From Arthrospira sp. PCC 9108 (GTDB taxonomy: Bacteria; Cyanobacteriota; Cyanobacteriia; Cyanobacteriales; Microcoleaceae), in contig CP066886.1 in NCBI GenBank assembly GCA_016745315.1, positions 2,542,501 through 2,606,500 on the forward strand: a stretch of 64,000 nt of DNA. The letters run 5' to 3'. Each line of letters opens with the position of its first letter. The first letter of the stretch is position 1. Made by a program: the position numbers and the translations under genes. The notes beneath the pieces are model-generated. The model saw only the letters and a list, made by a program, of their open reading frames with translations. It made no database searches and had not been told where the DNA came from. Shown in pieces: positions 19,762-28,407 of this stretch.

Positions 19762-21024
19762 ATGATCAATATAGCCTACCTTCAATGCCCCACTGGAATA
19801 GCTGGGGATATGTGCCTCGCCGCCTTAGTTCATGCCGGGGTCCCTCTGGAGTATCTCACGACACAGTTAGAAAGGCTGGGAATGGCTGAGGAATATCGGC
19901 TATGGGCTGAAAAGGTAACTCGCCAGGGTCAACAAGCGACGAAGGTTCATGTAGACCTAACTCGCCACGATCATCACACTCGCCACCTACCAGATATTGA
20001 AGCCATTATCAAAGCTGCAAAACTTCCCCCAAGGGCAGAAAACATGAGTTTAGCTGTATTCCGCAAGCTGGCGGAAGCGGAAGGGGCGGTTCATGGTATT
20101 GACCCGGAAAAGGTACATTTTCACGAAGTGGGGGCTACAGATGCGATCGTGGATATTGTCGGAACCTGTTTGGGGTTGGACTGGCTAAAAATCGATCGCC
20201 TCTATTGTTCTGCTTTTCCGGTAGGTGGGGGCACATTCCGGGCTGCCCATGGAATTTTGCCAGTACCTGCCCCTGCTGTTCTGAAACTCTGGGAAATGCG
20301 TAGTGTTCCAGTTTATAGCAATGGCATTGAACGAGAATTAGTTACCCCAACGGGGGCGGCGATCGCTGTAACTTTGGCTACAGAATTCGGACCGCCACCG
20401 CCGATGATTCTGAAACGGGTGGGACTAGGGGCCGGTTCGTCAAATTTTCCCATCCCTAATATTCTCCGCCTATGGTTAGGGGAAACTGAGGACACAGATA
20501 AACCCAAGGCGGAAAGTCATGGTTTGGGGGGGACTTTCCATGATCATGATGAGGAAATGGTGGCGGTATTAGAAACTCAAATTGATGACCTTAGCCCCCA
20601 AGCGATCGCCTATGCTTCTCAGGCTTTATTATCGGCGGGGGCGGTGGATGTTTTTGTGCAACCTGTGACGATGAAAAAGTCTCGCCTTGGGGTATTATTA
20701 ACTGTGATTTGTCACCCGGAAGCTGTGGATACTTGCCGGAATATTCTGTTTGCAGAAACCACTACTTTAGGGATTCGTCAAAGTTGGCAATGTCGGACTA
20801 TTCTTAACCGCGAATTACAGACGGTTGACACTGAATATGGTTTGGTGAGAATTAAGGTGGCTTTTTCAGGCGATCGCATTATTAATGTGCATCCCGAATA
20901 TGAGGACTGCGCTACCCTCGCCCAACAGCATCAAATCCCCTGGTTAGATATTCATCAAAAAGCCATACAACATTGGCAGTTAATACAACAACAGCAAGCC
21001 GAATCAATTGCTCCTCAATTATAA
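19762..21024 (+). CDS. larC: Nickel-pincer cofactor biosynthesis protein LarC
   Basis: 420 residues with YLQCPTGIAGDMCLAAL at the start, VHFHEVGATDAIVDIVG, then GIERELVTPTGAAI. The C-terminal half has VAVLETQIDDLSPQ and DVFVQPVTMKKSRLGVLLTV. LarC inserts nickel into the pyridinium bis-thiocarboxylate mononucleotide to give the Ni-pincer cofactor of lactate racemase-like enzymes. Here LarC1 and LarC2 are one continuous frame, unlike the frameshift-dependent fusion in Lactobacillus plantarum. No larA, larB or larE is in the window, so the recipient enzyme is unknown. Confidence 0.88.
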   Translation: MINIAYLQCPTGIAGDMCLAALVHAGVPLEYLTTQLERLGMAEEYRLWAEKVTRQGQQATKVHVDLTRHDHHTRHLPDIEAIIKAAKLPPRAENMSLAVFRKLAEAEGAVHGIDPEKVHFHEVGATDAIVDIVGTCLGLDWLKIDRLYCSAFPVGGGTFRAAHGILPVPAPAVLKLWEMRSVPVYSNGIERELVTPTGAAIAVTLATEFGPPPPMILKRVGLGAGSSNFPIPNILRLWLGETEDTDKPKAESHGLGGTFHDHDEEMVAVLETQIDDLSPQAIAYASQALLSAGAVDVFVQPVTMKKSRLGVLLTVICHPEAVDTCRNILFAETTTLGIRQSWQCRTILNRELQTVDTEYGLVRIKVAFSGDRIINVHPEYEDCATLAQQHQIPWLDIHQKAIQHWQLIQQQQAESIAPQL

Positions 21025-21045
21025 AGGATTTCTGGCTAGTTTGTC

Positions 21046-21066
21046 AACCCCCAAATCAAGGGGGTT
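21046..21066. terminator. Bidirectional terminator between larC and uvrA
   Basis: AACCCCC (21046-21052), a 7-base loop, then GGGGGTT (21060-21066), followed by TTCTGTTTG on the plus strand. It lies between two converging genes. Confidence 0.65.
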
Positions 21067-21076
21067 TCTGTTTGTC

Positions 21077-23980
21077 CTAGGAAGTTGTTAAGACTTGTTT
21101 TAAATAAATTCCGGTGTAGGAATGGGGGTTATTAGCGACATTTTCAGGGGTTCCGGTGGCGATAATTTGACCACCGCGATCGCCTCCTTCGGGTCCCAAG
21201 TCCACCACCCAATCAGCACAACGAATCACATCTAAATTATGTTCAATCAAGATAATAGAATTACCCTTATCGACCAACCTTTGTAAAACATTCAATAACT
21301 GATGAACATCATAAAAGGATAAACCGGTAGTGGGTTCATCAATTAAATATAGAGTTTTACCAGTAGCGCGCTTTGACAATTCAGAAGCCAATTTAACCCG
21401 TTGTGCTTCTCCCCCAGAAAGGGTAGGCGCGGGTTGTCCTAACTGAATATAACCCAAACCGACATCAACCAAAGTTTGCAGCCTAGTGTTAGCGCGGGGA
21501 ATGTTTTCAAAGACTTTTAAAGCCTCGTCAACCGTCATATTCAAGACATCAGCGATAGAATAGCCTTTATATTTAACCTGGAGAGTTTCCCGGTTATATC
21601 GTGCGCCTTTACATACTTCACATTGAACATAAACATCAGGGAGAAAATTCATTTCAATCACATTTACGCCCTGTCCGCCGCAGGCTTCACAGCGTCCGCC
21701 TTTAACATTAAAAGAAAACTGTCCTGGCTTATATCCCCTAGCTTTCGCCTCAATGGTTTCTGCAAATATTCCTCGGATAATATCAAACACTCCGGTATAG
21801 GTAGCGGGGTTAGAACGTGGAGTGCGTCCAATGGGAGATTGATCAATGACAATGACCTTATCTAAAGCATCTAATCCCCGAATTTTATCTAATTGTTTAG
21901 GAAAGGCAATTTTCCCGTAAAAATGATGTTGGAGGGCGGGATATAATAAGTCATTAATTAAGGTAGATTTCCCGGAACCTGATACACCAGTAATACAGAC
22001 AAATTTACCGAGGGGTAATTCAACATCGATATTTTGCAGATTATTACAATGGGCGTTTTGGAGAAATAGCGATCGCCCATTTCCGGGACGGCGACTGGTG
22101 GGAGTTTCAATTTTTTTGCGTCCAGAAAGATAAGCACCCGTGAGGGATTTTTCAGTAGTTAATAAAGTTTTAAAATCTCCTTGGGCGACAATTTCTCCCC
22201 CATTAACTCCCGCCCCCGGACCGATATCAACCAACCAATCAGCGGCGCGGATAGTTTCCTCGTCATGTTCAACTACAATTAAGGTATTGCCTAAATCTCG
22301 CAACTTTATCAAGGTCTTTAATAGTCTGCCATTATCCCGTTGATGTAAGCCAATACTAGGCTCGTCTAAGACATATAAAACACCGGTTAAACCCGCGCCA
22401 ATTTGAGTAGCCAATCGAATCCTTTGGGCTTCTCCCCCAGACAAGGTAGACGCGGATCTAGCGAGGGTCAAATAATCCAAACCGACATCTATCAAAAACT
22501 GTAATCTTGCCTTAATTTCCCGTAAGACTAAATCCCCTATTTGGGCTTGGCGATCGCTCAATTGTAGCTGATTAATTTTAGCCAAACAATCCCGAATGGA
22601 AACCTCTGTTAAATCTGCTATATTATACTGTCCCAAATAGACAGATAGCGCCTCTGGCTTCAATCGTTTACCGTGACAAACTTCGCAGGGCTGGTCAATC
22701 AAATAAGGTGCTAATTTCTGCTTTTGCGCCTCGGAACCTGTTTCCTCATATTGTCGGAGTAACATGGGAATTGCACCGAGATAGGGGCGGTAATAACTGC
22801 GACTTTCTTGGTAGCGGGAATCAGTTTCTATTAAAATGGGTTCCTCACTCCCATAAAGAATAATATGCTGTTGTTCAGATGTCAGTTTTTTCCAGGGTGT
22901 CGAAATCTCGAAATCGAAGGCTTGGGCGACACTATGAAGTAGGGATAAATAAAAGGAATTGTCCTTATCTGACCAAGGGGCGATCGCATTATAAACAGGT
23001 TGTGAAGGGTCAGGAATAATCAATTCTGGGGAAAAAGTCCGCCAGTGTCCCAAACCATGACAAGCGGGACAAGCGCCATAGGGAGAATTAAAAGAAAATA
23101 GACGGGGTGAAAGTTCTTCCATAACCGCGCCATGTTCAGGACAAGCAAAGTTTTCGGAAAAGACCAATTGCTGAGGTTTGGGGAAGTTTTCTTCTGGTGA
23201 TATATTGAGGTTATCCAAAATCTGAATAATGGCAATACCTTCGGAATGGCGTAAACAGGTAGTTAAGGAATCAACTAAACGTTCCTGTAAACCTGGTTTT
23301 ACAATGAGTCTATCAATGACAATTTCAATATCATGGAGATGATTTTTGTCTAAGTCTATATGGTCAGACAATTCGAGAATTTCCCCATCAATTCTGACCC
23401 GGACAAAGCCTGAAGATGCTAAACTAGATAAGAGTTTGCGATGAGTGCCTTTTTTCCCTCGGACGACAGGCGCAAGAATGAGAAACTTAGTGCCTTCAGG
23501 AAGTGCCATAACTTGATCGCACATTTGGTCAATAGTTTGGGGGGCAATATTGCGATCGCATATAGGACAATGAGGGGAACCCGCCCGACCAAATAATAGA
23601 CGTAAATAATCATAAATTTCGGTGACTGTTCCGACGGTAGACCGAGGGTTATGGGAGGTAGATTTTTGGTCAATAGAAATGGCGGGACTCAACCCCTCGA
23701 TCGCATCAACATCAGGCTTATCTAATTGTCCTAAAAATTGTCTCGCATAGGCACTAAGGGACTCGACATAACGCCGTTGTCCTTCGGCAAAAATGGTATC
23801 AAAAGCGAGGGAAGATTTCCCAGAACCTGAAACGCCAGTAAATACAATGAGGCGATCGCGGGGAAGTTCCAGATTGATATTTTTGAGGTTATGTTGTCTC
23901 GCGCCAATAATTCTAATAGTGTTCAGACTAGCGGGGGATATGGTAGATTGGAGATCGGAAAATTTCGCAGGTTTAGCCAT
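21077..23980 (-). CDS. uvrA: Excinuclease ABC subunit A
   Basis: 967 residues, full length. UvrA is the damage-recognition ATPase of nucleotide excision repair, acting as a dimer with UvrB. Walker A-1 is TGVSGSGKSSL near 48-58 and Walker A-2 is TGVSGSGKSTL near 660. Two ABC signatures (LSGGEAQRIRLA and LSGGEAQRVKLA) are present. The zinc-finger cysteines CPICDRN/CPEHG/CPACHGLG and CEACGGQG/CEVCKG are visible. The two domains are in the usual ABC-half order. It diverges from mtnW with a short intergenic gap. Confidence 0.97.
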   Translation of the reverse strand: MAKPAKFSDLQSTISPASLNTIRIIGARQHNLKNINLELPRDRLIVFTGVSGSGKSSLAFDTIFAEGQRRYVESLSAYARQFLGQLDKPDVDAIEGLSPAISIDQKSTSHNPRSTVGTVTEIYDYLRLLFGRAGSPHCPICDRNIAPQTIDQMCDQVMALPEGTKFLILAPVVRGKKGTHRKLLSSLASSGFVRVRIDGEILELSDHIDLDKNHLHDIEIVIDRLIVKPGLQERLVDSLTTCLRHSEGIAIIQILDNLNISPEENFPKPQQLVFSENFACPEHGAVMEELSPRLFSFNSPYGACPACHGLGHWRTFSPELIIPDPSQPVYNAIAPWSDKDNSFYLSLLHSVAQAFDFEISTPWKKLTSEQQHIILYGSEEPILIETDSRYQESRSYYRPYLGAIPMLLRQYEETGSEAQKQKLAPYLIDQPCEVCHGKRLKPEALSVYLGQYNIADLTEVSIRDCLAKINQLQLSDRQAQIGDLVLREIKARLQFLIDVGLDYLTLARSASTLSGGEAQRIRLATQIGAGLTGVLYVLDEPSIGLHQRDNGRLLKTLIKLRDLGNTLIVVEHDEETIRAADWLVDIGPGAGVNGGEIVAQGDFKTLLTTEKSLTGAYLSGRKKIETPTSRRPGNGRSLFLQNAHCNNLQNIDVELPLGKFVCITGVSGSGKSTLINDLLYPALQHHFYGKIAFPKQLDKIRGLDALDKVIVIDQSPIGRTPRSNPATYTGVFDIIRGIFAETIEAKARGYKPGQFSFNVKGGRCEACGGQGVNVIEMNFLPDVYVQCEVCKGARYNRETLQVKYKGYSIADVLNMTVDEALKVFENIPRANTRLQTLVDVGLGYIQLGQPAPTLSGGEAQRVKLASELSKRATGKTLYLIDEPTTGLSFYDVHQLLNVLQRLVDKGNSIILIEHNLDVIRCADWVVDLGPEGGDRGGQIIATGTPENVANNPHSYTGIYLKQVLTTS

Positions 23981-24043
23981 TAGGTTAAGGTAGGATAATA
24001 CAATAATCAGAGAAGTGATAATTTGAGGGCTAGGAATTTATCT

Positions 24044-25141
24044 ATGCTTAGAAGTATCGAGGTAGACTATCGATTTCCCCCGGGAATAGATCCAGAACGT
24101 CAAGGGAAAGTTATCGCCATTGGACAAACAGCGGGAACTTGGGATGCACGTTTTCAACACCGGGAAGAGGTGATGCGATCGCATTTAGGAGAGGTGATCA
24201 ATATCCAAACTGATAATCAAAAATATAGCATTGTTACCATTGCTTTTCCAGAGGCTAATGTAGAAAACGATATCCCCAGCCTACTAACGATGATTTTTGG
24301 TAAATATTCCATGGCGGGTAGTGGAAAGGTAATTGCAGTCCGGCTGGGGGAAAATTACGGGAAACGCCCCAAACTAGGAATTACAGGAATTCGCGATCGC
24401 CTGGAGGTCCCGAAGCGACCCCTAATTATGGCGATTTTTAAACCCGCCTTGGGGTTGTCCGCCGCCGACCACGCGGATATTTTGGAACAGGTGGCTTTTG
24501 CGGGATTAGACCTAATTAAGGATGATGAAATCCTGCCAGACTTGCCCACAGCGCCCACTCTTGAACGCTTAAAGGCTTGTCGAGGGGTGTTAGATAGGGT
24601 GAGAAGCGAAACGGGTCGCAACGTCCTCTATGCGGTAAATATCACGGGTTCTGCGATCACCTTAATCGAAAAAGCGAGGACTCTAGTTAAGGCGGGCGCA
24701 AATGCCCTATTATTAAATGTCCTAACCTACGGATTTTCGGTATTGGAGGCGATCGCCAGTGACCCAGAAATCAATGTTCCGATTTTTGTGCATCCTGCGT
24801 TTGCTGGTAGCCTCTGTGCATCACCGGATCACGGTTTAGCTTATTCTGTGGTTTTGGGGACTCTCATGGCCCATGCTGGGGCGGATGCGGTTTTGTATCC
24901 AGCCCATTATGGTAGTTTACCGTTTGACCCCACGGAAGAAGCCAAAATTCGGGATACTTTGCGATCGCGTAATATTTTCCCAGTCCCTTCTGCTGGTATC
25001 CATGCGGGAATTATTCCCCAGGTTTTAGCCGACTATGGCAATGATGTTATTCTCAATGCTGGAACTGGTATCATGGATCATCCAGATGGTCCCGCCGCTG
25101 GTGTTCAAACCTTCAAGGAAGTAATAATGGATAATTTATAA
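24044..25141 (+). CDS. mtnW: RuBisCO-like protein, 2,3-diketo-5-methylthiopentyl-1-phosphate enolase
   Basis: 365 residues from the ATG at 24044, with AGGA eight bases upstream. This is a RuBisCO large-subunit fold without carboxylase function. It keeps the equivalent of the catalytic lysine in FKPALGLS and the carbamylated-lysine/metal motif in LDLIKDDE. It is about 100 residues shorter than true RbcL, and the phosphate-binding segments (GTLMAHAGADAVLYP and LNAGTGIMDHP) are recognisable. Together with mtnB downstream, the context fits the methionine salvage pathway, where MtnW enolises DK-MTP-1-P. Other RuBisCO-like subfamilies cannot be fully excluded. Confidence 0.85.
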   Translation: MLRSIEVDYRFPPGIDPERQGKVIAIGQTAGTWDARFQHREEVMRSHLGEVINIQTDNQKYSIVTIAFPEANVENDIPSLLTMIFGKYSMAGSGKVIAVRLGENYGKRPKLGITGIRDRLEVPKRPLIMAIFKPALGLSAADHADILEQVAFAGLDLIKDDEILPDLPTAPTLERLKACRGVLDRVRSETGRNVLYAVNITGSAITLIEKARTLVKAGANALLLNVLTYGFSVLEAIASDPEINVPIFVHPAFAGSLCASPDHGLAYSVVLGTLMAHAGADAVLYPAHYGSLPFDPTEEAKIRDTLRSRNIFPVPSAGIHAGIIPQVLADYGNDVILNAGTGIMDHPDGPAAGVQTFKEVIMDNL

Positions 25142-25440
25142 TTGATATTGATAATGGATAATCGTAGGGGCGGGTTCCGCAGTTAATTAGAAGATCCACC
25201 GACCATATTAATAAACCCGCCCCCCACCCGGTAATTAATGGATAATGGATAATTGTAGGGGCGGGTTCCGCAGTTAATTAGAAGACCCACCGACCATATT
25301 AATAAACCCGCCCCTCTCACCGACCATATTAATAAACCCGCCCCTCTCACCGACCATATTAATAAACCTGTCCCTCTCACCGACCCGATTAATAAACCCG
25401 TCCCCACCCACCCGGTAATTAATGGATAATGGATAATGTA
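25142..25440. repeat. Tandem 30-bp repeats and GGGGCGGGTT/AACCCGCCCC inverted repeats
   Basis: Two copies of an 80-110 bp block each hold a 10-bp perfect inverted repeat: GGGGCGGGTT at 25167-25176 and 25258-25267, AACCCGCCCC at 25214-25223 and 25305-25314. Then four head-to-tail 30-bp units run from 25291 to 25410 (CGACCATATTAATAAACC plus a C-rich end); the last two are diverged. Short AATGGATAATGGATAAT tracts flank the blocks and run into the mtnB start. There is no spacer sequence, so it is not a CRISPR. Confidence 0.85.
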
Positions 25441-26064
25441 ATGAATACAGACCCCCGTGAATCTTTAATTGAAGCATCTCGCCAATTTTATCAGCTAGGA
25501 TGGATGGCTGGGACGGCTGGTAATTTGTCGGCTAGGGTGGAAGATGGCAGTTTTTGGATTACTGCTAGTGGTAAACAAAAGGGGAAATTGGCGGCGGATG
25601 ATTTTGTGCGGGTTTCTCTCACGGGGGAATTGCTAGAAACCCCTAAGCCTGAGAATAAACCCTCAGCGGAAACGAGTATCCATCAGGCGATTTATTCCTG
25701 TTTTCCTGATGCTAAAGCCTGCTATCATGTCCATTCGGTTGAGGCGAAATTGGTGACTAATTTTGTGGAAGGAGACCAATTGCCTTTACCTCCGATTGAG
25801 ATGTTAAAAGGTTTGGGGGTGTGGGAGGAAAATCCCCAGGTGTTTATGCCGGTTTTTAAAAACCATTTACAGGTTCCCAAAATTGCTAAAGAAATAAGCG
25901 ATCGCTTTCACCAAGAACCCCCGCAAGTCCCGGCTTTGTTAATTCGTAATCATGGGGTGACAGTCTGGGCTAATTCCGCCGCCGAAGCGGAAAATCATGT
26001 AGAATTAGCCGAATATATCTTTAGATATATTGTAGCAGCCCGTCAGGTAGGCATCAAGTTTTAA
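25441..26064 (+). CDS. mtnB: Methylthioribulose-1-phosphate dehydratase
   Basis: 207 residues of the class II aldolase/adducin fold. Visible motifs are GWMAGTAGNLSARV, the zinc ligands H96 and H98 in CYHVHSVEA, and NHGVTVWANSAAEAENHVELAEY. MtnB dehydrates methylthioribulose-1-P to DK-MTP-1-P, the substrate of MtnW, which is encoded just upstream. The start is uncertain: ATGs at 25429 and 25441 both lie at the edge of the repeat tract and neither has a clear ribosome-binding site; I prefer 25441. The stop overlaps the converging permease gene by four bases. Confidence 0.85.
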   Translation: MNTDPRESLIEASRQFYQLGWMAGTAGNLSARVEDGSFWITASGKQKGKLAADDFVRVSLTGELLETPKPENKPSAETSIHQAIYSCFPDAKACYHVHSVEAKLVTNFVEGDQLPLPPIEMLKGLGVWEENPQVFMPVFKNHLQVPKIAKEISDRFHQEPPQVPALLIRNHGVTVWANSAAEAENHVELAEYIFRYIVAARQVGIKF

Positions 26065-27392
26065 AACATCGCCATAATCCCCCCATAGATGATACCACTA
26101 ATGGTAGCCATAGCGACGACCAGCGCCACAAAGACGACAGTTTTTTGGGTGCCGATAATATTACGAATAACCAGCATATTAGGAAGGGATAAAGCCGGAC
26201 CTGCTAATAATAAAGCCAAGGCGGGTCCGTCTCCCATACCATTACCAATTAATCCCTGTAAAATGGGCACTTCTGTTAAGGTAGCAAAATACATAAAAGC
26301 ACCAGCGATCGCCGCAAAAAAATTCGCCCAAATGGAATTACCACCCACCGCCGTAGCGACCCATTGAGAAGGAATTAAGGCTTCCTGACCGGGACGACCT
26401 AATAAAGCGCCCGCAATTAATACCCCTAGCAATAATAGGGGTAAAATTTGTTTAGCATAATCCCAGGAAGACTCAAACCATTCTCCCGCCTCATTTTTAT
26501 CGGTACTGGTCAACCAAGATAAACCGACCACGGCAAAACTAAAGGCAATCAAAGGGTATTGATGGAACTGTAATGATAATACCACAGTGACAGCACCAAT
26601 TAACAAAACTTTTCCCAGGTTGAGATTTAACCAAGCGACTAAAATGGCAGCCAAGGCGATACCAAACAAGCCAGTTATCCACCATTTTAAGGAATAGATA
26701 AGATACCACAAACCAGTATTAACATCTGGCGGACTCCAATTAGCAAAAACTAGGATGCCGACCAGGACGGCAAAAAATACGGCATTTTGCCATAAGGGGC
26801 GAGTCTCTTCGGGTTCAGACAACAGGGAAGCGGCTTTGACTTTTTCGATTTCTTCATGGCGGAAAAACCACTGCATTGATAAGCCGATAATAATGCTAAA
26901 AATAATGGCACAAATTGCCCTGGCTAGACCTAATTGCCATCCTAAAACTCTAGCAGTGAGAATAATGGCTAGAACGTTAATGGCGGGTCCTGAGTACAGA
27001 AAAGCGATCGCCGGACCCAAACCGGCCCCCATGCGGTAAATTCCGGCAAATAAAGGGAGTACAGTGCAGGAACAAACTGCTAAAATAGTACCGGATACAG
27101 AGGCGACACCATAAGCCAGCCAAGGGTTAGCCTTGACTCCCAGATATTTCATTACTGAGTCTTGGCTAATGAAAACGGCGATCGCACCCGCAATAAAAAA
27201 CGCCGGAATTAGACACAGCAAAACGTGTTCTTGAGCGTACCAGCGGACTAGATAAAGAGACTCCCAGAAGGCATTTTGTAGCCTTTCCGACTGTTGTATG
27301 GCTTCTACAGGGAGATAAAAGCACAGTAAAAATATAGCGATAATGAAGGCGAGAGGCTGCCACTGTTCCTGCCAAAAAGTGGAAATTCTCAT
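26061..27392 (-). CDS. Permease of the YraQ/DUF318 (ArsP-like) family
   Basis: 443 residues with about ten membrane segments, from the ATG at 27392 preceded by GGAG (CGGAGTAAACAC); a longer frame upstream lacks a credible start. Family hallmarks include the cysteine motif AVCSCTVLPLFAGIYRMGAGLGPAIAFLYSGPAINV and the second-half repeat FMYFATLTEVPILQGLIGNGMGDGPALALLLAGPALSLPN. Related permeases export organo-arsenicals or act in thiol/metal resistance. It lies in a cluster with a small CXXC thioredoxin-like gene and a MerR regulator, as in other bacteria. The transported substrate is inferred, not shown. Confidence 0.85.
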   Translation of the reverse strand: MRISTFWQEQWQPLAFIIAIFLLCFYLPVEAIQQSERLQNAFWESLYLVRWYAQEHVLLCLIPAFFIAGAIAVFISQDSVMKYLGVKANPWLAYGVASVSGTILAVCSCTVLPLFAGIYRMGAGLGPAIAFLYSGPAINVLAIILTARVLGWQLGLARAICAIIFSIIIGLSMQWFFRHEEIEKVKAASLLSEPEETRPLWQNAVFFAVLVGILVFANWSPPDVNTGLWYLIYSLKWWITGLFGIALAAILVAWLNLNLGKVLLIGAVTVVLSLQFHQYPLIAFSFAVVGLSWLTSTDKNEAGEWFESSWDYAKQILPLLLLGVLIAGALLGRPGQEALIPSQWVATAVGGNSIWANFFAAIAGAFMYFATLTEVPILQGLIGNGMGDGPALALLLAGPALSLPNMLVIRNIIGTQKTVVFVALVVAMATISGIIYGGIMAMF

Positions 27393-27430
27393 GTGTTTAC
27401 TCCGGGCGATTTTCCGCAGTTTAGATGTAT

Positions 27431-27520
27431 AAAAAAAACCTGGTGGAAAGGGTAAAATTGTGGGCAATTTTCGGCAAGACATGGTATAATGAGATGGGAT
27501 AATCCCAACGCACCAGGTTT
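27431..27520 (-). promoter_or_regulatory. Terminator-like or attenuator hairpin inside the permease transcript
   Basis: On the minus strand AAACCTGGTG (from 27520) is separated by 65 bases from its perfect complement CACCAGGTTT (27445-27436), which runs straight into eight Ts. A small GGGATTATCCC palindrome sits inside the loop. The layout is that of a Rho-independent terminator with a large folded loop, placed between the thioredoxin-like gene and the permease start. It could terminate the first gene or act as a regulated attenuator. Confidence 0.5.
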
Positions 27521-27539
27521 CCTAGGGTATAGACTTAAA

Positions 27540-27782
27540 TTAAGGTTTGAGATGAGTTTGGATCTGTTCAGGGGTGGCTACTTTCCCCTGACTGACTACC
27601 ACATCATTAATCACCAAGGCGGGAGTTTTCATAACTCCTCGTTCAGCTATTTTGATGGGTTCGGTAATGTGTAAAACTTCCGCGTCGATATTTAGGGAGG
27701 CGATCGCCTCTTTAGCGTTGGCTTCTAGTTACTGACACTTTTTGCAGCCAGTCCCTAGGACTTCGATTTTGACAGCAGTCAT
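27540..27782 (-). pseudogene. Small thioredoxin-like redox protein with a premature stop after CXXC
   Basis: The frame from the ATG at 27782, with AGGAG upstream, encodes MTAVKIEVLGTGCKKCQ. It then meets TAA at 27731-27729 (codon 18), after which it continues in the same frame as LEANAKEAIASLNIDAEV and PALVINDVVVSQGKVATPEQ to 27540. The whole is an 80-codon MTH895/TM0996-type redox-active disulfide protein with C13 and C16. A single CAA-to-TAA change would explain the stop. It is the usual partner of YraQ-type permeases. It is either a recent nonsense mutation or a sequence error. Confidence 0.8.
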
Positions 27783-27818
27783 GATTTGAGTTCTCCTGAA
27801 CTATAACTGATGCCGACT

Positions 27819-27850
27819 ATTGTAGAGCTTATACTTAGGTATAATGTCAA
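27819..27850 (-). promoter_or_regulatory. MerR-type promoter with operator dyad
   Basis: Reading the minus strand, TTGACA (27850-27845) and TACAAT (27824-27819) are separated by 20 bases. Most of that spacer is a perfect dyad, TTATAC-CTAA-GTATAA on the minus strand (27844-27829). An over-long spacer (19-20 bp) filled by a dyad is the hallmark of promoters twisted open by MerR-family activators. It overlaps the end of the MerR gene and points at the thioredoxin-like gene and permease. Confidence 0.8.
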
Positions 27851-28269
27851 GGGGTAGGCGGGTGTTTGTGGCTATAATTATCTAGGATGACACATTGTTG
27901 GTCGGAATTAGTGCGATCGAGATTAGTCTGACATTCCTGCACTAGGGGCAATAATTCATCATGTAAGGCCTGTAATTGGTCAATTTTATCGCGAATTTGA
28001 GTAAGTTTACAATTCAAACGTTCATAAACAGCCTGACAAGTAAGCGATCGCTGATTTTTCAGTTCTAAAATATCCTTAATCTCCAGCAAAGTTAAGCCCA
28101 AAGACTTCGCCCTAATAATAAAGCCAATTCTCTGCAAATCCTCCTGAGTAAATAGGCGATAACCCGCCTCATTCCGTTGAGGAGAAGGGATTAATCCTCT
28201 CCGTTCATAAAAATAAATCGTTTGTGGATTAATTCCCAAAATATCAGATACTTCACCCACCTTAAACAT
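27847..28269 (-). CDS. MerR family transcriptional regulator, metal/thiol-sensing type
   Basis: 140 residues. The N-terminal winged helix has VGEVSDILGINPQTIYFYERRGLIPSPQRNEAGYRLF. A dimerisation coiled coil follows, then a C-terminal sensor part with C78, C113 and C126. Their spacing resembles the metal-binding cysteines of MerR/ZntR-type proteins, and C87 is extra. It probably activates the overlapping dyad promoter downstream and so controls the thioredoxin-like gene and permease. The inducer (arsenical, mercury, other thiophile) cannot be told. Confidence 0.88.
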   Translation of the reverse strand: MFKVGEVSDILGINPQTIYFYERRGLIPSPQRNEAGYRLFTQEDLQRIGFIIRAKSLGLTLLEIKDILELKNQRSLTCQAVYERLNCKLTQIRDKIDQLQALHDELLPLVQECQTNLDRTNSDQQCVILDNYSHKHPPTP

Positions 28270-28407
28270 AAGTATTTCCCCCCTAGCCGACAGAAAGCGA
28301 ATTTTTGCAATACTTGACCAGAGCCAGCCATGTCCTTAATAAAGTTATCGATAAAACTGCCCTAAATCGCAAATCTTTGATAAGATACCCCCATAACCGA
28401 TAATAAA

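Noticed and set aside
25291-25410. Four regular 30-bp direct repeats that could suggest a CRISPR array
   Set aside because: The units are head-to-tail with no spacers, two are diverged, and no cas gene is nearby.
25183-25477. Minus-strand open frames rich in GFINMVGERG
   Set aside because: They are translations of the tandem 30-bp repeat, with no start context or homology.
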